DNA of 64,000 nucleotides from Diorhabda sublineata. Lineage: Eukaryota > Arthropoda > Insecta > Coleoptera > Chrysomelidae. Of this stretch, positions 47,170-62,204 are shown in pieces. The stretch's first letter is position 1, and every line of letters begins with the position of its first letter. The stretch covers positions 14,315,312 through 14,379,311 of the forward strand of contig NC_079483.1 in NCBI RefSeq assembly GCF_026230105.1, in the 5' to 3' direction. Under the pieces are notes generated by a model that was not told where the DNA came from, did not search any database, and saw only the letters and a list, made by a program, of their open reading frames with translations. The position numbers and the translations under genes were made by a program.

Positions 47170-47325
47170 ATTTTTTAGTATCGATAGGCTTATTGAACGG
47201 TAAGATGAGACGTTGGTTGAGTCTTTGCCTGGTTTATCAATCAATATAATTTGTGCAAATTTATATGATTTTGTCCAGTATCCGAATCTCAGAATTGCAT
47301 TGTAAATGTATGTTACCATGACTAC
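47170..47325 (-). pseudogene. Jockey-like reverse transcriptase scrap
   Basis: The minus-strand frame reads VTYIYNAILRFGYWTK, then FAQIILIDKPGKDST, then VSSYRSISLS. This matches the start of the RT domain in Jockey-clade LINEs (L---FNA-L--GYFP--WK-A-I--I-KPGKDP-----YRPISLL). It stops exactly at SISLS, with unrelated sequence following. A tiny fragment, about 50 codons, lies between two cagggtcc/cagggagtccc motifs at 47157 and 47362. Confidence 0.7.
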
Positions 47326-49484
<2,159 letters not shown>

Positions 49485-49512
<28 letters not shown>

Positions 49513-49808
49513 TATATTAATACATTTTTGAAGTCTAGATGGAATTTGAGTATACTGTTTTCAAAAAATGCATACTTTTTGAGCTATTAATTTTTTGTAA
49601 AAAATTGGATCGTTGCAGACGCTTATAAATTATTTTTTCACGAGGATACTCTTAAAGACATGAAAGTGGTTTCTGTTAGGTTGCTTTTAGCAAGATTTCA
49701 CGTATTTGAATATATGCTGGCTGAAAAGTTTTTTATTCTCAACAAGTTGTGTATAAAAAGTGTTCAAAGTTTAACTTTATAATTATCAAATTTTCAAATA
49801 GAACCACA
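49485..49808 (+). repeat. Long inverted repeat, left arm
   Basis: Pairs with 50174-50510. Shared blocks are accctrtatattaat, aaatgcatactttttgagct, tgcagaygcttataaattattttttcacgaggatactcttaaaga, tggtttctgtt, gtataaaaagt and aaatagaacca. One conserved block of about 45 bp is almost identical. Confidence 0.85.
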
Positions 49809-50173
49809 CAGAAAAAGATTGAATTAAATTATATTACAACAATAAGTTTTAATTTTTTATGTATACTTTTAGTAGGCTTGGTGACACCTATTTAACTATC
49901 ATTAGTCAATTGCTGAAACTTTCGAAAGTCGTTAAAATGGCTCGTTCTCAATTTAATAACGAAGGTTATGTAAATTCGCTTTCATAACATTGTGAATGTG
50001 ACAAAGTTGTTACAAGAATATGTACTTTATTTGCTTCAAGATATCGTCACCTGCATCTCTAAAAATTTACAGAAAACTTTTAATATCTGGAAAACGGTGA
50101 GGTTTGGGTAGGTTAAGTTATACATGAATTTGCCTTATTTTTCACACTTCAATGCATTAAAATAGAAAAAACC

Positions 50174-50510
50174 TGGTGGTTCTATTTAAAAAAATAAAGA
50201 AATTTGATATTTATTAAGTTAAACTTTTTATACACACCCTGTAGAAAATGAAAAATGTTCCAACATAGATTCAAATATGTCTAATTTCGCTAAAAGTAAT
50301 CGAACAGAAACCATTTCCATATCTTTAAGAGTATCCTCGTGAAAAAATAATTTATAAGCATCTGCAACGGTCAAATTTTTTACAAAATAAGCTCAAAAAG
50401 TATGCATTTTTCTAAGAAAGTTTTCAGACAAAAATATACTAAAATTTTACGTAGATTTCATAAATTCATTAATATATAGGGTATTCTATTCAAAATAACA
50501 AAGTTTTATT
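50174..50510 (-). repeat. Long inverted repeat, right arm
   Basis: Reverse complement partner of 49485-49808; the arms are separated by about 365 bp. The right arm directly precedes the transposase relic at 50575, suggesting that each arm is the 5' flank of one element copy, arranged head to head. Confidence 0.85.
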
Positions 50511-50574
50511 GAAACACAAGGTAGAAATGTTCAATTTACTGATAAAAAAAATAAATATAGGTACTTCTAGAGAT

Positions 50575-51299
50575 TAAGGAAAATCCGCAAAACCGCATAA
50601 GAAAGCTCGAGAACTTACCATCCTTACAAAGTTCAGTTGGTTCAGGAGTTTAATAAAGATGATCCCGATAGAAGGCAAGAATTCTATGAATTGACTTTCG
50701 ACAGAATGAATGATGATTTGCAGCTCATAAACAAAATAATTTTGTCTGATGCAGCGGCGATTCATTTAAACAGAACGGTTAACAAACAGAACTGTAGATA
50801 TTGGAACAGAGAAAATCCAAAAAAACTTTTGAGCTGGTATATAAAAACAATAAAATTATTGGCCTTATTTTTTTGATTAACTTCTTAATGCCTACATTAC
50901 AAACACAATTACCTGTTTTTAATAATCCAAATGAGATGGATCGATCTATTTACTACCAACAAGATGGAGCTCCATTGCAATTTACACGTACAGTTAGAAA
51001 TTATTTGATCGAAGTTTTTCCCAATAGGTGGATTGGAAGACGTGGAACGATCGAATAGCCGCTAGATCGCCCGATTTGGTTCCTCTCGATTACCTTTAGA
51101 TTTCAAATATCCGTATCAGGTTATTTGAAATCTTAAGGATATTTCAAAAGACCAGACAATATTGTTGATTTAAAAGCTAGGATAACGAAAGAAATGAATA
51201 ATATAACCCCTGAGGTCATAGAAAATGTACGAGAATTCCAAAATCGCCTCGGTTATTGTCAAGAAGTGAAAAGTGGTCATTTTGAAAATTTAATTTAAC
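50575..51299 (+). pseudogene. Tc1/mariner-superfamily transposase relic (insect DUF4817-associated lineage)
   Basis: The frame is readable from 50620: YKVQLVQEFNKDDPDRRQEF, then IILSDAAAIHLNRTVNKQNC with the first catalytic Asp kept. YYQQDGAPLQFTRTVRNYL (50949-51006) holds the second Asp, and PNRWIGRRG follows. A third Asp is read in another frame at 51066-51095 (RSPDLVPLDY). The end is GYCQEVKSGHFENLI at 51299. At least three frameshifts occur (near 50860, 51050, 51110). The expected N-terminal 100 or so residues are missing, replaced by the inverted-repeat arm. The acidic triad is recognisable as D, D, D, as in mariner-like elements. Confidence 0.85.
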
Positions 51300-53619
51300 T
51301 GTAAAGTAGATTGAAAAATACATTCTAAATATTATGCGACATCATTATCTTCATTCTACGTAGTTTTGTGATAGACATTATCAAAATTTTACATCTTAAA
51401 AATTAATTTTCTCAGTTATGATTGCACCAAATTAGAAACTTTATATTGCTGAACAGAGGACTAAAATCCCTTTCCAACAAGGTTCCACACAACTACCTTT
51501 CTTATTTAAAAGTTTTGTTGGGGTGCTTATAATACAGAGGAGGTACTGGAGGGAGATATTCTTAAACTGTAAATTGTCAATTTAAGAATAAAAATCCTCC
51601 TATTCCAGGTTCTTTTCATATAGTACATAATAACGCTTAACTTGAATTTATTCCATACATATAGACCTCATTGTTTATCCAGGTTGCCTGAACTCGAATA
51701 ACGAGATTTTTGAAAGGATCATTAACTCCTAAACAAAAGGGCTGTAACTTGTAAGAGCGGTGCTGTGGAAATGACATTATTACATTGTTAACTTTGTTAA
51801 AAATTCTACTACCATCACCTACCCCGAGGAATTACCTGCTCCAATCGTATCTGATCGTCCAGCACGAAGAAAATATCCGTGTATCTCAATTTAAGAAACG
51901 ACCATCAACGGAACTGAATATCGAGCAGTATTTATGTTACATGCAAGGGTTCCTCTTTCGGCAGATGTAATTGCACCAACCTGTGTTTGACCATGGACAG
52001 CGATTAATTTTTAAGATTTCTGCAACCGTCGTGACACCCGTTTCATTAACGTTCCATATGCGCGAAGCAGTGAATTAATTAGTTGGAGTAAGCATTGCAG
52101 TTTGTCAAAAAAATCTTTAACGTTGGCTCTGTTGAACGTTTTCCTGATAGTAAGGTGATCCTGAAATATTCCTTACTTGGACATGACCAGGAAAGAACGA
52201 AGAAAAATTAACTTATTTTCAGTATGGTCAACCTAATGTAATCCTAGTGTGAACCTCGTTAATATAACCTAATAAGAAATATTTTTCTTTCCAATAAGGT
52301 GATCCTGAGATCTCGTCAGATTTACCCTAATAAGATTAACATTATTTTAACCTGATAAGGTCATTATGATGTTTCAAGGAAATGAGGAAAAAATTCCTGT
52401 CGAGTTGTTACAACAATCTTCACCACAAGTTAATGTAATATCGAGGCTTCTTCTTAAGCATATCTAATGTTAACAATACCTTACCGTGTACTGTGCTCCT
52501 AATTACATCTTACTTATGACTATCCTCTTCTACTGATTAGCTTTTAAGCAATTTTTATCCTCATATTTTTTATTTCCTATATGTATCATAACAACACTTT
52601 GTTAATAATTGTATAATTGTTTTTAGCTAATTGTTGAATAAGTTATCACCATTTGCAGCAAATGACGCGACACAAATATATGAAAATGATTGTCATTGTG
52701 TATTCGTTATATTTTGAAGATATTCATTTGGTACAATCCCAATGTACTAAAAAAATAGGAAAGTGCCGATTCTGGCAACCTAGACCGGCATAAAGTTTAC
52801 TAAACCGTTTTTGGAAAGTTTGTTGAATGGAATCGCAGCATAATCGCGTATTTTGTGGTCAGAGTTACATGATTTGTTATATATTTTTTATTGCTATTGA
52901 AAAAAATTTTACTTCTTGGAAGAAATAGCATAAAAGTTGTAATATTTTGCACAAATTTTAATATATAATAATGAATTCAAATATATATTGTTTCAATACC
53001 AGGTAGAAAATATTACATATTATATATTTTAATTTAATCCTGATGATTTAATCCAATGGCTCCCCTATTTAGAAAATGAAATGAACTTAGCTGAAAGAAG
53101 GGAACAAGTGCTAAACGATTTTAGTTAATACTGACTGTTGACATTTCTCTCCCTATTTAAAAGAGTACTACGCTTTCATGTTATTCACCTAGTCGGTTAT
53201 CGATACAAAGGTTGAACAGTGTTTATTTTTCTGATTTATAATTAAGAGCTCTTCAATTCACAGGGAAATACGTTAAGACTAAGGGATGGTAACGATAATT
53301 ATTTTTAATAAACTGTTACAGAATTCTACGTGCATCGAGTTGACGCATAGGGTAACTTCTCAATATTTTGGTTTGTGTTACATATATCGAAAAAATTTAT
53401 TGCAAAAAGCTATTTTCGTAACCAAATTTGCATCGTTTTATACTTTTTTTTTATAATTAATTTATAAAAAGAATAATATTTCTTTTGAAAATATTGGACT
53501 TAATCCTGTTTGTTAATGAGATGCAGGATGATGCTTAGTTTCTGTAAGGGTGGACAGGAATATGTGAGAGGATTTGAAGACACTTGTAGATCATCAAATG
53601 CATAGTATGAACTGAACAC
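51300..53619. other. No gene recognised
   Basis: No supported gene. The 61-codon frame at 51785-51970 and the surrounding proline-rich readings are not recognised. 52150-52345 contains two ggtgatcctga motifs. Confidence 0.4.
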
Positions 53620-54830
53620 AGGGTCTGGGTCTTCGAAAGTTAGTAGAAGACGTGATAATAATGTTGTAACTTAACAAAAAAGTTCTCATACGAGCTCTCG
53701 TTTTTGAGTTATACGTCTTTAAAGCTGCGAAATCAGAACTATTATATTTAAGTATATTTTGAATAATATGAAATTAAGTATTATGAATTTTCAGTAGATG
53801 ATTACCTATGTCTAAGCAGTGTCTTTGACAGAATGAATAATTCTGCACTCTTATCTGAATGCCAAGGCGGCTCATGCCCAATGGTTAACAATCCATACAT
53901 TTTACAGGGACAACTTGTACAATCTGAAGCTAGCAAAAATGAATTTTTTAATCGGTTCTCCAATAAAACGCTTTGTTTAACTCGAAAAAATTCATGGTTA
54001 GGAAATACGTAGATTTTTAGATTGTTGTACATGTCAAGGAAATCGTTCACCATAAAGAAAAATTCTGAAGAAAATTATCATAGATTGTAATTATTTATTG
54101 GAAATACAGGAGGTATTAAGACATCAGGATTCTCCAGGAGCTACTTCTTTGCCCCTTTCACATTCAGTGCATGCCATGGAAGTACATAATTATCCAGCAA
54201 GACTGATTAATGCTCGTTGGTTCCTAGATAAACATTTGTTGTAAAATTATTGTTATCTGATGAAGCTGATTCCATTAGTTCCCATATTCACATTTATGGG
54301 CAGATGAAAAAACTCACGGTACAATTAAAAAAAAAACAGCATTGTGCGATAGTTTATGGGCTGGAATAGTGGGTAATATCATTTGGTAGGTCCATAGTTT
54401 TTGAAAAAAACCTGAATGGTCAGAAATACTTGGAATTTCTCCAAAATTATTGCTGTGATATTCTTCTCAGGAACGTTCTCAGGAACATGTGGCTCATGCA
54501 CGATGGTGTCCCTCTCCACTTCCTTAATGATGCAACAAATAATCTTAATAAGATGGTATAGGTGGATTGGTCCATTTCTATGGCCACCACGTTCCACTGA
54601 ATTGGATACATTTAATTCATTTTTTGGGGATATCTTAGTAGCTTGGTATAGGCAACACCTGTAATCAAAAGGAACGAAATGATCGATATAATAAACTTCC
54701 ATTGTGACGATATGACGCAGAATCTTGGAAGACACATAAAATTCCAAAGAGATATCCTCCGTAGACTCAGGAAGTATGTAGAAGTGCAAACTACCCACTT
54801 CTAACATTTATTATAGAATTTTTTTGTTTT
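53620..54830 (+). pseudogene. Tc1/mariner-superfamily transposase relic, third catalytic Asp lost
   Basis: Catalytic blocks in order on the plus strand: LLLSDEADS (first Asp, about 54247-54270); HSHLWADEKTHGTI (about 54285-54325); WAGIVGNII (about 54360-54385); KNLNGQKYLEFLQ then MWLMHDGVPLHFL (second Asp, codon 54502-54504); and WIGPFLWPPRSTELDTFN followed by SFF (54560-54630). The last replaces the expected SPDLTPLDFF and has Asn for the third Asp. About five frameshifts separate them. The N-terminal 600 bp (53620-54240) hold a frame (FDRMNNSALLSECQGG...) that I cannot match to the family. A related, more deleted copy is at 39785-40480. The minus-strand 142-codon frame at 54379-54807 is a shadow. 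Confidence 0.8.
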
Positions 54831-56420
54831 TATTTGATAGGTTGTAAGCTAAATAACTTTTTCTACATTCCAATTTTTTCCTTATGTATTTGATGATAAT
54901 GGTATCGTGGAAAATGAACATTTTTTCGTTATTTCGCTCAAATTATTATTTTCGAGCTTTTCTTTAGTCCCATAAGGATACCCAGATTAAGTTTTTTATT
55001 TGACTTGTAGCATAAGAGTGTATTTTTCATTTTAAGAATCAGTTTCAACTTTGTCGCTTTCTTGCGACCCAGATGAATTTTTCTGCGACCACATACCGGG
55101 TGGCCACTAACAATTTGGAAAATGGTAATATATATCATAGTTTCAGGATTAATTTTACTAATATTTCATTGAAAGAGAAGAATTTTTAAAAAATCATTTT
55201 TATATGGAATAATTATTACTAAACAATATCGGTTAGCGCATCCAAAATCGCCTCTAATGCCGTCGTAAGATAAAAATTGTTGTGGCGCTTGGAAAATTTT
55301 TATTTTTAACTGGAAAGTACTAGAAAGCTCATAAGAAACTATTTGTAATTGCTTTAATGGTGAGACTGGAAAATTATTTGATGATGAGATCCAAAAGGTG
55401 GAGCAAAAAATTTTAATCGTGACTATGTGAAAAAAAGTTTATATTCCAGTTGATAAGATAATTTACGTTCAGTAAATTTTCTTCTTCTCCATTACAAATT
55501 GATTCCTCCTAAAGAAATGATTCTCGACTCTTAGATTTAGTTATCACACAACTCACATTACTATATAATTATTTGTTCGTATTTATGTGATATAGTTTTG
55601 AAATTACTAATAACATTACACGAGAATCAATTTTTTTATCGATAAACCTCATTTTCTGGGAACAGATAAATAATTTGATCCACGTACCTTTCCAGGATAA
55701 CATAAATATCATTAGTCACCATACTCATTGAAGCTGACATAACATCAATTCAAAAAGTTCCTAATGGAAAATAACCATTTTCCAGGCGTATTACTGGAAA
55801 TAACAGAAGTGTATCTCATCTCATTCCATCCTCTCTCTTTCTCGAAAATGATCTTATCGAGTATTTCGCCAAGCAAATTTAGTAAAATATCATGAACTCA
55901 GTGAAATATATCTTGCAATAAATACCTAGAAAACGGGCTCGTGATTAAGCAAACTTCTATAAACAGCCTAAGAAAAGCGTAACGAAGTGAACGCTCCGTT
56001 GGCGACTCAAACAAGTGGAAAATGAATTTTCCTTCATCGAATTCATCGAGTTAATTTACGAGAGACTGTTTATAGACAGATATACGGCCACATACAGGAT
56101 CAATCAACCTCCTTCAGAAGTTACTCTTGCAAGAAGCTGATAAGATTTAGAATAGCATATTCTATGCTATATACGAAGAGCTTAAAAGATTCTCTTCGCT
56201 GTGTAGATATTTCATAGCACTTTACCGCACAAAAATGAAAAAATACATTTATAAAATGTACAGTATTTATAAAAGGTATTATTCAGATACTTGAAGCATG
56301 AAACTTTTCATTGTAACGTAAATCAAATAAACTCTAATAATTTTTTTCTAAATTCATTCAATAACAGAGAAGATATTTGCAATAAACAAAATACATTAAT
56401 TATTAATACATTGGCATATA
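54831..56420. other. No gene recognised
   Basis: AT-rich, without supported genes. The 66-codon minus frame at 54938-55138 has no motif. Confidence 0.45.
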
Positions 56421-58560
56421 CTAAACCTGCGGCTTGCGGCCACATACGGCTCTTTAGATTTGAAGCTGCGGCTCTTTACTTCTATACGCAAATAGTAATT
56501 TTGGATCTATCAACTAGGAGTAGGCACCGATTCTATCTTTCGACAACTTGTACTCGCTTTTTACGCCTCCTTTCCCGTGACACACTTCATCACGGTCGTT
56601 AGCAGGAAAAAAAGAAAAAAATTGAAGTAAAGTTTAGAGGATTGAATCGCGATTGGAAATAGTCGTTCGCTTTAATATTTAATTCCGGTTTAGCAAGCTT
56701 AGCGGTATCATTGGAAATTGCAAAAAAAAGGAAAACTATCCACAGCTGGTGAATATGTAAGGGATTGCTTCATACGTGCATCTGAAGATGTATCGTGATT
56801 TAAAAAATAAAAGAGAAATACTCAAAAAAGCCAAAGATTTAAGTCTCCGCTAAAACAGTACTGAAAAGAATATTCAAAACGAGAGGGAGAGAGAAAGAGA
56901 AATGCCTTATTGTCAAAAAATGTGGAAACTAAAATACAAAAATTAAAATAACTAAAGTAAGTAGAATACAATTTCAATATACAAATGAAAACCATAGTGA
57001 ATAACAAAATTATAGGTAATAATTAGTATATAAGTTGTATCTAAGTCCATAGCAAAAATTAAACTAGTATGCCCGGAATTAAATATAATTATTAGAATAG
57101 AAATCCAGTAAATATGTCCTAAAATTATTGCGGAATGCGAGAAAAGATGATATCGATTTGATTTCAATTGGCAAGTGATTGTGCATTTTTTTCCATTGTA
57201 AAATATTGAGCCCTTAACTGAATCTGAACGTGGAGTAGGTAGGTAAAGGTGATGCTCCGCGATCCTAAGTGGATAGCCGTGCAATTTCTGAAATTGGAGA
57301 AACATGCTTACGAATTAGGCAAACGGATTCAAAGAAGAATAAGGAAGGAATAGTCAGAATTTTTAATCTTTTAGTAGTTTGAAGATTCGCTTAAATTGAG
57401 TCGTACCACACGTACCCCAGAAGGGAAGGCCATATCGGAGATTCGACTCAAGGGCATAATAGAATGTTAAGGAGGTGGATAAGTTCATTTCTTTGGAAAA
57501 CGATCTCAGCAAAAAACAAGACCAACTTATTTTTTTAGATAAGGCGGAAATATGTAACTCCCATTTAAGGGAATTGTCCACAACAAGCTCTAAGAGTTTT
57601 AGAGATTCAAAGACGTTAATGGTGGACGTCAAGATTTTCAAATGTAATACTTGGCATGTGGAAGATATTTTTTCTGTCTTATCACTTACTATCGATGAGT
57701 CATGCGACATAAAAAATACAACACAAGTTGCTCTAATTACCTTAGGAAGACATATCCTAAGGTCTAAAAGAAGAAATTAGGATTATTCCCGCTCTCGAGA
57801 TAAACTAGAGGATGTGCAAAAATGCCTTGAGGACAATGGAATCATTTTAAATAAAATCGTTTCAATAGCAACTGATGGAGTAAGACAGGAGAAAAAAGGG
57901 GCAACACCGATTCTTCAGAGCAAAATAAACCTTGAAACTCCAAAGTTTCACTGCATAATATTCGAAGAAAACACATTATAGGCCGAAGTAGTTGAGGGTA
58001 TAAATTTGGTAATCAATGACTAACAGCATATTGTCAAATGCACTCTACCATCGCCAGTTTAAAGAATTGTTAAAGGAAATGAAGACTCATTATTCCATAT
58101 CTTTCTTCTGTGGCTTGCTGTGGCTTTCCAAAGGTACGGAGCTAGAACGTTTTGCTTTGTGCTTGGATAAATCAATACGTTCCTAAATGAAGAAGGCATT
58201 AATCACCATGAATAAAAAGGCGACAAGTGGATGCAAAAATTTCATCTTTGTAGTGGACATCACAGCAAAATTAAATGAACTGAATCAAAAATTACAAGGA
58301 TAAGGGAGCGCAGCCTATATTTTGGTAGAAGAATTGGTTTGCTTTGAAGAAAAATTAATTTTTCTGCAGAAGATATTCAGAGCGATGAATTACTTCATTT
58401 TAAAAGGAATATCGCGATTAAACCTATGCAACTGTTTACCCGAATTACTTCAGAATATTTTGAAAAAAACTGAAGATGAATTTGCTAATATATTTCAGAA
58501 TGGATTCAAATAACCTACTGACTTTGGATATTCGGGATTCCATAGACGGATTTTACCGAC
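56421..58560 (+). pseudogene. hAT transposase relic split by a LINE
   Basis: The 5' end (56421-56480) has the ctgcggcttgcggcc and gctgcggctctttact motifs typical of hAT termini. Coding then appears from about 56690: SLAVSLEIAKKRK, frameshift, TAGEYVRDCFIRASED, and SAKTVLKRI (about 56855-56870). It is interrupted at about 56890-57690 by a minus-strand LINE and resumes with LTIDESCDIKNTTQVAL (57690-57740, first catalytic Asp). LNKIVSIATDGV follows (57850-57885, second Asp), then KFHCIIFEE (about 57940). Stretches like HSKIK-TESKITR, FGRRIGLL and FANIFQNGF reach 58510. The protein type is the GTF2IRD2/ZBED-like hAT group. The C-terminal Glu and dimerisation region, and a right TIR, are not recognisable. 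Numerous stops and frameshifts. Confidence 0.75.
56890..57690 (-). pseudogene. LINE (Jockey/CR1-like) RT C-terminal fragment inserted in hAT
   Basis: The minus-strand frame from 57690 reads DKTEKISSTCQ, then LKLLELVVDNSLKWELHIS, KKISWSCFLLRSF, and YYALESNLRYGLPFWGTCG. These are the conserved thumb-region blocks (LLG--ID--L-W--HI, YGI-FWG) of these LINEs. After a frameshift come HHLYLPTPRSDS, SIFYNGKK and LPIEIKSISS, ending at TAA 57079-57081. A GA-rich tract at 56880-56905 may be the simple-repeat tail. The RT palm and everything upstream are missing, as in a 5'-truncated insertion. Its borders fall between two halves of the hAT frame. Confidence 0.8.
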
Positions 58561-61500
58561 ACCTTGAAGTCTGTCTAGTAGTCGGTGAAAGATACTTTTG
58601 TGTTTTTTGTTTTTGAATATTTTTTGTCACTTTCCATTGCCCTCAAATCTAAAAAATTAGATTTCATTTCCACTAGCGTTTCAATAACCCTACACATGAT
58701 ATTTCAAGAAAAAGTTACCATTTCATTGGTAACAATTACGTTGAATTTAAAATAAAATTCACGTGTTATATCGCACTGTATACAAAAAAACCGTTCAGTT
58801 ATATTGATATGACCTAATTTTGACCTACAGTAATGGAAGGTTTTTCTTGTATCTTTTTTTCGATGCCAAAAGGTTTATTCGGTCGTTCACGCAAATGAAT
58901 TGTGTACGGTCGTCAATGTTCCAAATTAACGCACTGTTAACTGTGCGAGGAGTAAATCAAGACATAATGCAATAATAGTAACATATTACAATGCCCAGGA
59001 GTATTGTCTCTACGGAATTGTCCCTTACAACCAGCTTAGGTCTCGAGAGACATTAATAGTCGGTAAACCGATAACATATAGTGATAATGCAAACAGAATG
59101 GGGTGGGTCAGAACGAGATACAGTTTTGATGAGGTTAGATATAAAATTACAAGATAAGGATGTCAAATTCAACAGCTTCCCTTGATGTCCAGATATACAG
59201 GATTGGATTCTTGGCAGTTTGATATGAAAATATAATCATCATATAATCTGTAATCAAACAATGATCAAGAGATTCAGATGATTGGAAGAAATAAACTAAA
59301 AATTTTGGAAATAGCATTTGATTTGGAGTTAACTAACAGAATTTTTCTTGTTTATTAAGTACTATCTGAAATAACAATGTTAAAGCATAAAATCTCACAT
59401 TATTTTATTTTGATGTATCATATTTCCTTAGTATTGCCACCAGTTTTTCTTTTTAGAGCTCCGTTGACTTTTTTGTATACTGATAGTAAGTAGTGCTAGC
59501 TTCGGTATATTAGTTGGAGTTTTGGAACGAAAGAGCTGGTTACAAAAATAAAAAGATAAGTCTATTATAACATCTTACGTCGCCTCCGTAGAGCTATTAA
59601 AAAATATACGGTCGCATAGTTCCAATGTAACAAAAGATCTCCAAAATTTCAAATGAGAAAGCCTTGAACACCCAAGCTGCAGTCCTACTCTAGTATCCTC
59701 TGACTGGCAATGGGCACTCACTCTAATGGAGTCTGTATTGGATTTCGGACAGTCAATTTCACCTCAGAAACTTTCAATGTTTGTGCACGAAGAGCTGTAG
59801 CATGTCTAGCCTAGCTCTAGCATATAAATCAGCCTAGTAAAGTACATACCTACTTTCTCAAAATGTACTCGTGGCGTCATGAAAAGTACTTATGTCACTA
59901 TGGATTGAGATATCGTATCGTTTTGATCTATGTACAGATTTTACCGTATTTTTGGAGGTTACTATAATACTAAACGTTTACAGTTCATTATTCAGTGAAA
60001 AAATCAACCGCAATCACTCTCCTCGTGTTCAAAAACACGTTACACAATATCTTTTCCGCTGACAGTGTAAACGCGCTTTCTTTTCTGTTCAAAATTCAGA
60101 AGTCTTGGCATCCATCTGGATGAAATTTTAACCGACCAACTCTTCATACATATCGCGTACAGTTCTGCGTCGGTTTCCTAAGAGCTTTTCTGCAACGCGC
60201 AGCGCTGACGTTCTCATGGTTAACGCTCCGGGTCGTTGCGCATTTGGCAAGACTACCACTACATCTCTCGGTTTTTCCGCACATTTCACAATGCAGCCAC
60301 TAGATTTTTCGTATATTTATTAAAATATTCTGGTTTATATTTTAACAACCTTCTCAATAATTTTCTTACCTTCACTATTGTTATCTTTTTGGTTCTTGCC
60401 TTTTTGTACAGTGCATTTGATACTTGGTTATTTATCTGGTTACTGTTTTATATCATACTTCCCCATTTGAATCAATTTTTTCTTTGCCTGTTGCCATTTC
60501 TCCGTCCCTCCATTTTCATCCATCAGATTTTTATGAAGATTTTCTCTTCTTGTTACTTTAAAGGCTTTGTCCGATATTTTTGTGCTTCTAGGGATCAAGG
60601 GATCTCCTCTTTTGCCCCCCCCCGTCTTTTTCTGTAAATCTCCCTTCCTCGTACAAAGCTTCTTTTATCATACACATCCACATCTTTTTCTAATTTATCA
60701 TTTCCCATTTCTGATTATTTTGCCTGTGTCTTCACACCGCGACTCCAAAGATATATTGTGTAGCCTTTTTGCCCTGGAGTGTTTACATCTGATAAAGTTC
60801 AACATGCTGGATAACACTAGCTGCCAGAGACCTCTCTTTCATATGCTCCAGATGGGAGCTCCATAATCTCACAAACTAAGAAAGACTGTGGTTTGCGTTC
60901 TCAATGTAGCACGATTCACTTTGCATCTTCCATTAAACCGAATGTCTTCAGATGTCAACTAATACGGCAATGTCTCGACAAAAGCCCTCTCTCAATCCCT
61001 ACCAGTAACTAAATTTTTCTCCTCTACCTTATTCTATAATATTCCCTTTGTTATTATGAAACCGATTCCGCAGGTTCAGTGCTAAGTAGGATATATATGT
61101 TCTAACAAGTCTCCATACTATTTCTTTCCTCATTATGGTGTATCTCAGAATCCATTTAGCCTTTGCTATTGGAACTCAGAGCTCTAATTGTTGCTTGGTT
61201 ATTGGATAAAATTTTTTGTCAGACATAATTCCTTCCCAAATTTCCAAATTTCTTTTAGAAAAATGCTTGGTATATTGAAGCTTCTTTTTGGTAAATGGGC
61301 ATGTTCTCATAGCCTAAATCATACATTAACACTCAGCATCAAGAGATTAATTATTATGTTGTTCCAGGTCAATTAGAGATTGAGATTCCGTTCTTCCAGG
61401 ACTTTATTGGTTATCTTCTTCTCATGCTTGTTCCAGAAATGTTTACTATTTTGAGTGAACATCTCCTCCTCGATTCTTTCCGTACTTATTTGTGCTGTTA

Positions 61501-61943
61501 TTTCTGTTTAGTCTATTATATTTTCAATAGAATCCAAATCCATAATAAATATGATGTTAAATCCCAGTTCTAGAAGAAAATTATTCATCTTGGAAAATTT
61601 CTTCAAATGTAATACTAGGCAGTTAAGCAACCTGTCTGTATTATACTTTGCATATCGACCGGTAGTACAAAATTTAAAATGAAGGATATAATGCTTGATT
61701 TATATTTTGGCATGAAAAGAATCGCACATCGCATTTTTCTAGAAAAAGTGATTAGAGATAGTACTAAATCTCTATGTTAAAGCTGAAATAATTTCACTTC
61801 CACGATCCTTTTTGTACAAAGAAACCATAAAGCAAACACAGCAAAAATAAATGAAAAGCCGCAGCGAGACCACCACGCCAAAACGCCGCAAAATGTGAAT
61901 ATAGTCTAAAAATATGTGTATGTGGTGGTGTTAGTTTCGCGAA
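58561..61943. other. No gene recognised over ~3.4 kb
   Basis: No motif found. The 133- and 99-codon plus frames at 60236-60866 are hydrophobic, T-rich and overlapping, with no family resemblance that I trust. A C9 run occurs at 60616-60625. The region could be an old LINE on the minus strand, but I could not find RT motifs. Confidence 0.4.
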
Positions 61944-62204
61944 TCATAAATACAGAACGACATATCGGGCCTCGGCGGTTTTCCTGTCTTCCGACGGGAT
62001 GGGAACGGGGTCGGGAAATGCGCTAACAAATGGCTTTGTGACATCATATTTACACCCTCGGCTACAAAAATAATATATGTCCGCTCGAATCATTGAGCAC
62101 GTGCTGGCGACGACCGACGACAGCCCTCTGAGACTTATACGAAAATAACAGGACTTGTGTATATGGGAATCCAGGATATGAGAAACAAAAACGGGAAGAT
62201 ACAC
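61944..62204 (-). other. GC-rich island with an unrecognised 86-codon ORF
   Basis: Compared with its AT-rich surroundings, 61970-62140 is rich in C+G and CpG (for example cgacgaccgacgacagc). The minus frame starts MYLPVFVSHILDSH and ends ARYVVLYL; it has no motif I know. It could be a host regulatory element, a 5' exon, or a TE remnant. Not resolved. Confidence 0.3.

Noticed and set aside
51785..52010. Proline-rich reading (EELPAPIVSDRPARRK) as a pogo/Jerky-type tail
   Set aside because: No DDE core or CENPB domain nearby; similarity too vague to annotate.
54379..54807. 142-codon minus-strand ORF
   Set aside because: Antisense to a recognisable plus-strand transposase (HDGVPLHF and related motifs).
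60236..60866. 133- and 99-codon hydrophobic ORFs as possible membrane proteins
   Set aside because: T-rich composition alone produces Phe/Leu-rich translations; no start context, family motif or matching neighbour was seen.
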